Shown piece after piece: positions 1 to 6,094 of a DNA stretch of 12,573 nt (its first letter is position 1; every line of letters starts with the position of its first letter). The position numbers were made by a program, and so were the translations under genes. Source of the DNA: Bin5 sp034428435 (GTDB lineage: Bacteria > Chloroflexota > Anaerolineae > Caldilineales > Caldilineaceae). Location: positions 1 to 12,573 of the forward strand of contig DAOUHY010000004.1 in assembly GCA_034428435.1 (NCBI GenBank). The letters run 5' to 3'. The notes under the pieces are model-generated. The model worked only from the letters and a program-made list of their open reading frames with translations, was not told the origin of the DNA and made no database searches.

Positions 1-353
1 GCGTTGCTGTTGACGCCGCTGGCGGTGGCCAGGCGGATGCCGCGTTGGCGGAGGGCGTCGAGGTCGAACTGGTCGACGCCGGCGCCGATGGACTGGATGA
101 AGCGGAGGCGGGGGGCGACGTCGAGGAGATAGTTCTGCCAGAAGCCGGAAATCAGCAGGACATCCGCTTCCTGCAGGCGGGCGGCGAGGTCCTCAGGCGT
201 CCAGACTTGGAAGTGCTGGATGCGCTCCTGACCGGCGGGGGTGTTGCTGCGCAGATGGGACTGGCGGCGGGCAAAGATCGTTTCCAGCTGATAGGCTACG
301 TGGGCGAAGCAGATGGTCAGGTCTTCGGGTGCGGGAAGGGGGTGGGTCGTCAT
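1..353 (-). CDS. D-2-hydroxyacid dehydrogenase, N-terminal part (truncated by window edge)
   Basis: About 117 codons are open from the ATG at 353 down to the left edge, so only the N-terminal part of a protein usually 310-330 residues long is visible. Members of the D-isomer-specific 2-hydroxyacid dehydrogenase family reduce 2-keto acids with NAD(P)H in the cytoplasm. The visible part looks like the start of the substrate-binding domain: a 'DVLLISGFW' strand near residue 65, then 'LRFIQSIGAGVDQFDL' near residues 82-97 and 'RGIRLATASGVNSNA' at the edge. These match the family pattern 'L+.IQ..GAGVD..D...+.RGI.+.N..G'. The NAD-binding GxGxxG and the catalytic Arg, Glu and His lie outside the window. 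GGAG (complement of 361-364) is 7 nt before the ATG. The substrate cannot be told from this fragment. Family call is firm; the exact subfamily is not. Confidence 0.85.
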   Translation of the reverse strand, partial: MTTHPLPAPEDLTICFAHVAYQLETIFARRQSHLRSNTPAGQERIQHFQVWTPEDLAARLQEADVLLISGFWQNYLLDVAPRLRFIQSIGAGVDQFDLDALRQRGIRLATASGVNSN

Positions 354-409
354 TGGGCTGCTCCGTGGCGGGTGCATTGCGGGCTCTTGGCGGCGTGACG
401 GTCAGGCAC

Positions 410-439
410 TGTATAGCACGGGTGCGCGCGATCGTGCAA
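410..439 (-). promoter_or_regulatory. Putative extended -10 promoter for the hydroxyacid dehydrogenase
   Basis: On the minus strand, TTGCAC (complement of 434-439) and TATACA (complement of 410-415) are separated by 18 nt. The -10 is preceded by TGC, giving an extended -10. The predicted start is near 403, leaving a leader of about 50 nt before the ATG at 353. This is a sequence match only. Confidence 0.45.
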
Positions 440-505
440 TGCGGAGGGGTGTTGGTTCGGGAAGGGGGTGAATCCTGGATTTGGGGTGGGACCAGTCTGG
501 GCGGA

Positions 506-669
506 GAACACCTTTTTATCCGCGAAGGCACGCGAATGGTCGCGAAGAACACCTTTCTTTGATCGGCGAAGGCACGCGAAGAGCCAGGAGAAGGGGCATT
601 CAGCAGGGCACCCACAAGGGGTGCCCCTACGGTGGGACTGCACAGTGGAAGGAAATGTCAACGGGACCT
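506..669. repeat. Dispersed GAACACC-type repeat, copy 1, with hairpin and terminal motif
   Basis: GAACACC occurs at 506 and 547, each followed by a T-rich stretch and a 'tccgcgaaggcacgcgaa'-like segment. A near-perfect hairpin follows: AGGGCACCC at 605-613, loop ACAAG, GGGTGCCCCT at 619-628. The copy ends in AAATGTCAACGGGACCT at 653-669. The same order of modules is seen at 10278-10426. The final 17 bp are the reverse complement, with one mismatch, of the sequence opening copy 3 at 9139. Non-coding; probably a non-autonomous dispersed element. Confidence 0.7.
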
Positions 670-862
670 GATGTCATTTGGCGAGACGCAGTGCAGGCGC
701 CTGGCCTGGCCGTACGGTGGAGTCCGTCAGTTGGGGGTGCGAGGGCAGGCACAGGGCCGGCACCTGCGGGGATTTGCTGGGACTGGCGGGACGTGGTCTG
801 GCTGGACACCTTCGATTAGGCACCTGTCGCCAATATCGACACCCGGTCGATGAGGCATGTTG

Positions 863-928
863 TAGGAGAGGGGGCGTTGCGGGGGCGGAGCCCCCGCACA
901 AGGGAGGGCCGACTAGGCCCGACCGCCC
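863..928. repeat. 66-bp hairpin repeat, copy A
   Basis: This 66-bp stretch recurs at 8957-9022 with four mismatches. It contains a strong hairpin at 879-897 (7-bp stem GCGGGGG/CCCCCGC, loop CGGAG) and a smaller one at 907-921 (GGGCC/GGCCC). The loop of the large hairpin is the reverse complement of the loop in the other copy, which accounts for three of the four mismatches. It is followed almost at once by a heptamer array. No coding content. Confidence 0.8.
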
Positions 929-936
929 AGAAAGGC

Positions 937-959
937 AGCGGTCAGTAGTCAGCGGTCAG
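937..959. repeat. Short heptamer array (AGCGGTC/AGTAGTC), 3 units
   Basis: AGCGGTC, AGTAGTC and AGCGGTC follow one another, then a partial AG. This is the same heptamer family as the longer array at 6010-6060. It lies 8 bp after the end of 66-bp repeat copy A. Confidence 0.75.
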
Positions 960-1093
960 AGACGGCGCTCATTCTGGCGGAAACTGGAATGGGAACTGAT
1001 CGTGGCATGGTTGCCTCCAGAGGTATTGGAAAGTTGACCCGATGATTGGGATGTACGCCGGAGCAGTGTGCTTTTCCTTAAGGGAGCCCTCTG

Positions 1094-1102
1094 TGCTATA
1101 CT
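1094..1102 (+). promoter_or_regulatory. Putative extended -10 promoter of the molybdenum-hydroxylase locus
   Basis: TGCTATACT is a near-ideal extended -10 element. No good -35 hexamer lies 16-18 nt upstream, which an extended -10 can tolerate. A small palindrome, AGGGAGCCCT at 1081-1090, sits just upstream and could be an operator, but this is speculative. The predicted start near 1109 gives a leader of roughly 34 nt before the ATG at 1143. Confidence 0.4.
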
Positions 1103-1142
1103 TCGGCAAATTTTTTTCTTTCTTTTGGACAGGATTTGCACA

Positions 1143-2066
1143 ATGGCCCGGTGGCGAGCTTACCATACGCCTGCGACCGTTGCTGAGGCGCTCTCATTGC
1201 TGCACCAGCACAAGGACAGGGCGCGCATTATTGCCGGCGGCACGGACCTGATCCTGGATATGGAGGCCGAACAGGCGGAGGCGCCCGAGGTGCTGGTGGA
1301 TGTGACCAAAATTGGTGGCATCGACCGCATTGCGCAGGAGGACGGCTGGATCGTACTGGGCGCCGGAATCACGCATACGCAGATTGAAAGCAGTCCGCTG
1401 CTGCGCGCGCATGCCAGATGCCTGACCGAGAGTTGCGGCGTTATCGGCGGGCCGCAGGTGCGCAATGTGGCGACGCTGGGCGGGAATGTGGCGCACGCGC
1501 TGCCGGCGGCGGACGGGACGATCGGGTTGCTAGCGCTGGAGGCGGAGGTCGAAGTCGCCGCGCACAGCGCGCGGGGGACGCTGCATACATGGCAGCCACT
1601 CCTCTCCATCTTTACCGGCCCCGGCCGCAACCGCCTGGCCCCCGACCAGATGCTGCACGCGTTCCGCTTCCGGCCGACGGGTGCGCGGGCGGGCAACGCC
1701 TTTGACCGTATCATGCGGCCGCAGGGCGTGGCGCTGCCGGTCCTGGGCATCGCGGCCAGAGTGCGGTTGGATGCAACGCTGCGCCGGGTGGAGGATGCGG
1801 TCATTGCGATTGGGCCGGCCGGCCCGACGCCCTTTCGTGCGACGCGGGCGGAAGAGGTATTGACGACGGCCAAGGCGTTTGACGATGACGCGGTTGAACA
1901 GGCAGTTGACGCGGCCCAGACGCAGGCCAGTTTGCGGACCAGCAAGTACCGTGCGTCCCAGGCGTATCGCCACGAGATGATTAGCGTACTGCTGCGACGC
2001 GTGCTGCAGACGGCTGTGGAGCGGGCGCGCATGAATGACGCGTCCGCAGAGCCGGAGGATGCTTAG
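1143..2066 (+). CDS. FAD-binding subunit of a xanthine dehydrogenase-family molybdenum hydroxylase (CoxM/XdhB type)
   Basis: This 307-residue protein carries the FAD that passes electrons from the Fe-S clusters to the final acceptor in molybdenum hydroxylases. The N-terminal half has the two flavin-binding signatures of the family: IIAGGTDL at residues 29-36 and VRNVATLGGNV at 106-116. Between them lies a 'LVDVTKIGGID'-type segment typical of CoxM-like proteins. The C-terminal half, from about residue 180, matches the CO-dehydrogenase flavoprotein C-terminal domain. Length is close to the usual 280-300. A start at 1068 is in frame but would add 25 hydrophobic residues and lie upstream of the predicted promoter. 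The ATG at 1143 has AGGA 8 nt before it and begins with the usual 'MxxFxYHxPxTxxEAL'-like pattern (MARWRAYHTPATVAEAL). A terminator follows 7 nt after the stop. The catalytic partner is at 3015. Family call is secure; the substrate is unknown. Confidence 0.92.
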   Translation: MARWRAYHTPATVAEALSLLHQHKDRARIIAGGTDLILDMEAEQAEAPEVLVDVTKIGGIDRIAQEDGWIVLGAGITHTQIESSPLLRAHARCLTESCGVIGGPQVRNVATLGGNVAHALPAADGTIGLLALEAEVEVAAHSARGTLHTWQPLLSIFTGPGRNRLAPDQMLHAFRFRPTGARAGNAFDRIMRPQGVALPVLGIAARVRLDATLRRVEDAVIAIGPAGPTPFRATRAEEVLTTAKAFDDDAVEQAVDAAQTQASLRTSKYRASQAYRHEMISVLLRRVLQTAVERARMNDASAEPEDA

Positions 2067-2073
2067 CCAAGGC

Positions 2074-2101
2074 AGTGGTCGAGCGTTTGGCCACTTTTTT
2101 T
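2074..2101 (+). terminator. Rho-independent terminator between the FAD subunit and the ATPase gene
   Basis: AGTGGTC (2074-2080) pairs with GGCCACT (2089-2095), giving 7 pairs including one G-T, around an 8-nt loop. Seven T residues follow (2095-2101, the first shared with the stem). It lies just after the stop codon of the FAD subunit. It implies that transcription of that gene is at least partly uncoupled from the ATPase and the fused Mo subunit downstream. Confidence 0.7.
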
Positions 2102-2126
2102 GCAGTGAGGCGAGAGCGCGTGGGCT

Positions 2127-2930
2127 ATGATCCACCTCACCTCGGTTGAGAAAGGTCCCTCTTTCCCCCAAGAAGGGATATTCCCATATAACGTGCCTGT
2201 CATCGCCCGGTTGGAGAAGGTGCGCTTCGAGAGTTCGGTGACCTTTCTGGTGGGCGAAAACGGCAGCGGCAAGTCCACCTTTCTTGAAGCGCTGGCGACC
2301 GCAGTGCGCCTGCCGACCGTTGGCGCGGAGGAGGCGGGCAGCGATCCATCGCTGGCCACGGTACGGCAGCTGTCGAGACATCTGCGCCTGGCCTGGACGA
2401 AACGGACGGGACGGGGATTCTATCTGCGGGCCGAGGACTTTTTCGGCTTTGCCAAGCGCATCGCCCAGATGCAGGCGGAGCTGCAGGCGGAGATGGCCAA
2501 CGTGGACGCGGAGTATGAGGGCCGCTCCGACTTCGCCAAGAGCATGGCGAAGATGGCATACTCGGGCCAGTTGGCCGCCATCGAGGAGAGCTATGGAGAC
2601 GGACTTGACGCACGCTCTCACGGAGAGGCGTTCCTGGCCCTGTTTCAGGCCCGCTTCGCGCCCAACGGCCTGTATCTGCTGGATGAACCGGAAGCGCCAC
2701 TCTCGCCTCTGCGCCAGGTGGGGCTGCTCGCCCTGCTGAAGGAGATGGTCGCGCGCGACGCCCAGTTCATTATCGCTACCCACTCGCCAATCCTGATGGC
2801 CTTTCCCGGTGCCACGATCCTGAACTTCGACCAGTCACCCCCCCAGCCCGTGCCCTGGGAATCATTGGAGCACGTGAGCGTGACGCGAGGATTTCTGAAC
2901 GATCCACAGCTGTATCTGAACCACTTGTAA
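2127..2930 (+). CDS. AAA family ATPase, COG3910-type predicted ATPase with ABC-like fold
   Basis: A 267-residue soluble ATPase resembling the predicted ATPases of COG3910 (SMC/ABC-like single-domain proteins of unknown role). Visible motifs in order: Walker A GENGSGKST at residues 43-51; an ABC-signature-like SHGEAF at 164-169; Walker B LYLLDEPEAPL at 182-192, with Glu as likely general base; and the H-loop THSP at 218-221. A charged, Gln/Ala/Glu-rich helix at about 108-130 could form a short coiled coil. The N-terminal 'FPYNVPVIARLEKVRFESSV' pattern before Walker A supports the ATG at 2127, although its ribosome-binding site is weak. No membrane segment is seen. It lies between two subunit genes of a molybdenum hydroxylase, 60 nt after the first and 84 nt before the second. 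A maturation role is possible, but nothing in the protein shows it; a chance insertion is equally possible. Confidence 0.85.
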   Translation: MIHLTSVEKGPSFPQEGIFPYNVPVIARLEKVRFESSVTFLVGENGSGKSTFLEALATAVRLPTVGAEEAGSDPSLATVRQLSRHLRLAWTKRTGRGFYLRAEDFFGFAKRIAQMQAELQAEMANVDAEYEGRSDFAKSMAKMAYSGQLAAIEESYGDGLDARSHGEAFLALFQARFAPNGLYLLDEPEAPLSPLRQVGLLALLKEMVARDAQFIIATHSPILMAFPGATILNFDQSPPQPVPWESLEHVSVTRGFLNDPQLYLNHL

Positions 2931-3014
2931 GAACAGTTTGCAGGGCAGGCGGACTGCGACCCCGAAAGCGTCCCGTCGGAAACCACCATCGTTCATGCCG
3001 ACTGGAGCACATAC

Positions 3015-6000
3015 GTGACACAACTTACTCTGACCGTCAACGGCGAGGAGCGCTCTCTTGACGTACCGCCCAGCCGTTACCTGGCCGAGGTACTGCGCTA
3101 CGATCTGGGGCTGACCGGCACGAAGATCGGCTGTGATGAGGCCGAATGCGGCTGTTGCACCGTCATCGTCGACGGCCAGTCGGTCGACTCCTGCATCTAC
3201 CCGGCGTTCAAGGCGCAGGGTTCCCAGGTGTTGACGATCGAAGGGCTGGCCCAGACGCGGCCCGCCTCCGAGGACGGTTCCTGCTGCGCACAGGAACTGC
3301 ATCCGCTACAGGATGCCTTCATCCGCCACGGCGCGACGCAGTGCGGCTTCTGCACGCCCGGGTTCATCATGCAGGCCAAGACACTGCTGGACGAAAACCC
3401 GGACCCGAGCGAGGTGGAGATCAAGGATTGCTTGAAGGACACCTACTGCCGCTGCACCGGCTATACAGCGATCATCAGTTCGGTGAAGGCGGCCAGCGAG
3501 TATTTGCGCACCGGCAGGATGCCGGATGCGGTGCTGCCGCCGGTGATGAAGCCGCTGACGCAGATCGGTCAGCCATTGCAGCGGCCGGATGCGGTCGAAA
3601 AGGTGACGGGGGCGGCGCTCTACACTGATGACTATACGTTCGAAGGGATGCTTTTCGGGGCAACGCTGCGCAGCGAACACCCGCACGCGCGGATTCGCAG
3701 CATCGACGCGGATGCGGCGCGCGCGCTGGAGGGCGTGCACGCGGTGCTGACGCACGCGGACGTGCCGGGCGACCCGCGGCACGGGCTAGTCGAAAACGAC
3801 TGGCCGGTCTTCGCGGGCGGACGCTTCCCGGCACGCTATGTCGGGGACGCGATTGCGCTGGCGGTGGCAGAGACGGCGGAGATCGCGCAGCAGGCGCTGG
3901 CGCTGATCGGCGTCGATTACGAGGTTCTGGAGGCGGTCACGGATCCGCGGGATGCGTTGCAGCCCGACGCGCCGCAACTGCACCCGGACCGTCCTGACGG
4001 GAACCTGCTCAAGCATATCAAGGTGCGGCATGGCGACGTGGAGGCGGGGTTCGCCGCGTCCGACGTCGTCGTGGAGCGGACGTACCGCACGCCGATGACC
4101 GAGCACGCCTTTCTGGAGCCGGAGTGCGCGCTGGCGGTGCCGGCGGGATATAGCGGGGTGCGCCCATCAACCAGCAAGGAGAAAGGCGCGGCCGAATACG
4201 ACAGCGACAAGCTGACCGTGTATGTCGGCAGCCAGATCCCGTACAGCGACAGGCGGCAGGTGGCAAAGAGCCTGGGCCTGGATGACGAAGAGGTGCGGGT
4301 TATCGGGACACTGATGGGGGGCGGTTTCGGCGGCAAGGAGGGCATCGCCGGACAGATCCACGCGGCGCTGGCCGCGCAGGCGACGGGCCGGCCGGTCAAG
4401 ATTTTGTACAGCCGGCAGGAGAGCCTGATCTTCCACCCCAAACGTCACAGCACGATCATCCGCATCAAGACGGGGGCACTGCGCGACGGCACGCTGACGG
4501 CTGTGGAGGCGGAACTGTACGGCGACAGCGGGGCCTATGCCAGCCTGGGCGAGAAGGTGATGACCCGCGCCACGACCCACGCCACCGGCCCGTATGTGAT
4601 GCCTCATGCCAGGATCGACTGCTACGCCATGTACACGAACAATGCGCCGAGCGGCGCGTTCCGCGGCTTTGGCGTCACGCAGTCGGCATTTGCGGTGGAG
4701 AGCAATCTCGACATTCTGGCGGCAGAGCGGGGCATGGACCCGGCCGAGCTGCGGCGGAAGAACGTGATGCGCGTGGGCGTCGAGACGGCCACCGGCCAGG
4801 AGCTGATCGAAAGCGTGGGGCTGCTCGAATGTCTTGACAAAGTCGAGGAAGAGATCAAGAGATCGGGGGACGTTGACCCGAACTCGTTGCCTTCCGACCC
4901 CTGGGCTCCGGTCGAGGTCGGCAGCAAGCGGTACGCCTGGGGTATCGCCGCGGGCTACAAGAACACCGGCCTGGGGGGCGGCGCGCCGGACAAGGCGGAG
5001 GCCGAAGTGGAGGTATTCCCGGACGGCACGGCGGCGATCCGCACCAGCAGCGCCGAGATGGGGCAGAATCTGGTCGGCGTACTGGCGGCCTGCACGGCGC
5101 AGGAGCTGGGTCTGCCGTTCGAGAAGGTACACGTGACGGTGATGGACACGGACCTGACGCCCGACGGCGGCCCCTCAACGGCCAGCCGCCAGACGTATGT
5201 CAGCGGCAACGCGGCGCGCTTGGCGGCGCGGGCCATGCGCGAGCAGATGCAGAACGTTCTGGCCGAAATGTTCGACACGCATCCGGAGGTGATCGCTTTC
5301 CACGAGGGGCTGGCGTATGTGGATGAGAGGCGGCTGGCAAAGATGCACGGAGCGGAGCTGCCGGTTGAGGGCGCCAACGGCAGCGCGGGCGGGATTCTGC
5401 CGGGATCCACGCGCAGCATCTCTTTCGCCGATGCGGTCAACGCATTGCTGGCCGAGAACCGGTTGCCGAAGATACGCTATGAGTACTGGGCGCCGCAGAC
5501 GCAGCCGCTGGGGACGGGCGGCGACATGCACTTCGCCTTCTCGTACGCGGTGCACGCGGCGCAGGTGAGCGTGGATACCGATACGGGCGAGGTGGCGGTA
5601 GAGCGGGTGATCTCCGCCCACGACGTGGGCAGGGCCATCAACCCGCTGAGCCTGCTGGGGCAGATCGAAGGCGGGATCGTGATGGGCATCGGCAACGCCC
5701 TGACCGAGAACTATATCGTCGAAGACGGAGTCCCCTGGACGGAGCGCCTGGGCCAGTACAAGATGCCGGGCATCAAGATGACGCCGAAGATGGACAGCCA
5801 CATCGTCGAGCATCCGACGGCGGATGGGCTGTATGGCGCCAAGGGCGTGGGCGAGATCAGCTCGATCCCGATCAGCCCGGCGATCACCAATGCCATCTGC
5901 AACGCGGTGGGCGTTCGCTGCCTGGCCCTGCCGGTCGATCAGGACGCATTGCTGCTGGCGATGCGCGACGGTGAGAAGGAGATCGACGGTCACTGGGGGC

Positions 6001-6035
6001 AGACGGGCGAGTGGTCAGTAGTCAGTGGTCAGTAG
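3015..6035 (+). CDS. Fused [2Fe-2S] and molybdopterin catalytic subunit of a xanthine dehydrogenase-family hydroxylase
   Basis: A 1006-residue protein joining what are often two proteins. Residues 1-170 are the CoxS/XdhC-type Fe-S part: a plant-type [2Fe-2S] site with C40, C45, C48 and C60, and a second site with C110, C113, C145 and C147. From about 180 follows the molybdopterin domain (XdhA/CoxL type). Motifs include YVGSQ (Q407), GGGFGGKE (435-442), GAFRGFG (547-553) and GAKGVGE (941-947). Q407, E442, R550 and E947 correspond by motif and spacing to the active-site Gln, Glu, Arg and Glu of bovine xanthine oxidase. The CO dehydrogenase motif AYRCSFR is absent. This suggests hydroxylation of a purine-like or other N-heteroaromatic compound; the substrate is not proven. 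The start is GTG, with GGAG 7 nt upstream. About 20 extra residues near 377-396 interrupt a conserved stretch. The last residues (WSVVSGQ) and the stop lie inside a heptamer repeat. The FAD partner is the gene at 1143. Confidence 0.93.
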   Translation: MTQLTLTVNGEERSLDVPPSRYLAEVLRYDLGLTGTKIGCDEAECGCCTVIVDGQSVDSCIYPAFKAQGSQVLTIEGLAQTRPASEDGSCCAQELHPLQDAFIRHGATQCGFCTPGFIMQAKTLLDENPDPSEVEIKDCLKDTYCRCTGYTAIISSVKAASEYLRTGRMPDAVLPPVMKPLTQIGQPLQRPDAVEKVTGAALYTDDYTFEGMLFGATLRSEHPHARIRSIDADAARALEGVHAVLTHADVPGDPRHGLVENDWPVFAGGRFPARYVGDAIALAVAETAEIAQQALALIGVDYEVLEAVTDPRDALQPDAPQLHPDRPDGNLLKHIKVRHGDVEAGFAASDVVVERTYRTPMTEHAFLEPECALAVPAGYSGVRPSTSKEKGAAEYDSDKLTVYVGSQIPYSDRRQVAKSLGLDDEEVRVIGTLMGGGFGGKEGIAGQIHAALAAQATGRPVKILYSRQESLIFHPKRHSTIIRIKTGALRDGTLTAVEAELYGDSGAYASLGEKVMTRATTHATGPYVMPHARIDCYAMYTNNAPSGAFRGFGVTQSAFAVESNLDILAAERGMDPAELRRKNVMRVGVETATGQELIESVGLLECLDKVEEEIKRSGDVDPNSLPSDPWAPVEVGSKRYAWGIAAGYKNTGLGGGAPDKAEAEVEVFPDGTAAIRTSSAEMGQNLVGVLAACTAQELGLPFEKVHVTVMDTDLTPDGGPSTASRQTYVSGNAARLAARAMREQMQNVLAEMFDTHPEVIAFHEGLAYVDERRLAKMHGAELPVEGANGSAGGILPGSTRSISFADAVNALLAENRLPKIRYEYWAPQTQPLGTGGDMHFAFSYAVHAAQVSVDTDTGEVAVERVISAHDVGRAINPLSLLGQIEGGIVMGIGNALTENYIVEDGVPWTERLGQYKMPGIKMTPKMDSHIVEHPTADGLYGAKGVGEISSIPISPAITNAICNAVGVRCLALPVDQDALLLAMRDGEKEIDGHWGQTGEWSVVSGQ

Positions 6036-6060
6036 TCAGTGGTCAGTGGTCAGTGGTCAG
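6010..6060. repeat. Heptamer tandem array AGTGGTC/AGTAGTC, 7 units
   Basis: Seven consecutive units (five AGTGGTC, two AGTAGTC) plus a partial AG. The TAG at 6033-6035 that ends the Mo-hydroxylase gene is the core of the fourth unit, so the array provides the C-terminal residues and the stop. The remaining units extend into the 59-nt gap before the YqeC-MocA gene. The same heptamer family is found at 937-959. Confidence 0.9.
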
Positions 6061-6094
6061 ATAGGGCACTGACGCTTGGGAACCCCGGTTTTTC

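Larger units (their letters stand above)
354..1142. other. Gene-free, repeat-rich intergenic region between divergent genes
   Basis: No open frame here has family-like protein sequence, a good ribosome-binding site and sensible composition together. The open frames present run through repeats in several overlapping phases. The region contains the minus-strand promoter of the dehydrogenase, a dispersed GAACACC-type repeat with a hairpin, the first 66-bp hairpin repeat, three heptamers of the AGYGGTC type, and the promoter of the molybdenum-hydroxylase locus. I see nothing definable between about 670 and 860. Confidence 0.6.

Noticed and set aside
350..661. Minus-strand open frame with 'RRGTPCGCP...KKGVLRDHSRAFADKK' sequence, similar to one at 10159-10500
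   Set aside because: Both frames translate copies of the same dispersed repeat. The shared peptide comes from the shared DNA element, and neither has a credible start site or family-like protein pattern.
678..1037. Open frame of 119 codons in the gap before the FAD subunit gene
   Set aside because: It runs through the 66-bp repeat and heptamers, has Arg/Gly/Trp-rich composition and no ribosome-binding site.
1160..2032. Long open frame antisense to the FAD subunit gene
   Set aside because: Ser/Arg/Ala-rich translation typical of the opposite strand of GC-rich coding DNA. The plus-strand frame has clear family motifs.
1530..2783. 417-codon minus-strand frame across the FAD subunit and ATPase genes
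   Set aside because: It spans two recognised genes and the terminator on the other strand and carries no recognisable motif.
3015..6035. Aerobic CO dehydrogenase large subunit
   Set aside because: The diagnostic AYRCSFR loop is absent; the equivalent position reads GAFRGFG, as in xanthine dehydrogenase-type enzymes.
6010..6060. CRISPR array
   Set aside because: The units are 7 bp with no spacers, and no cas genes are present; this is a simple tandem heptamer array.
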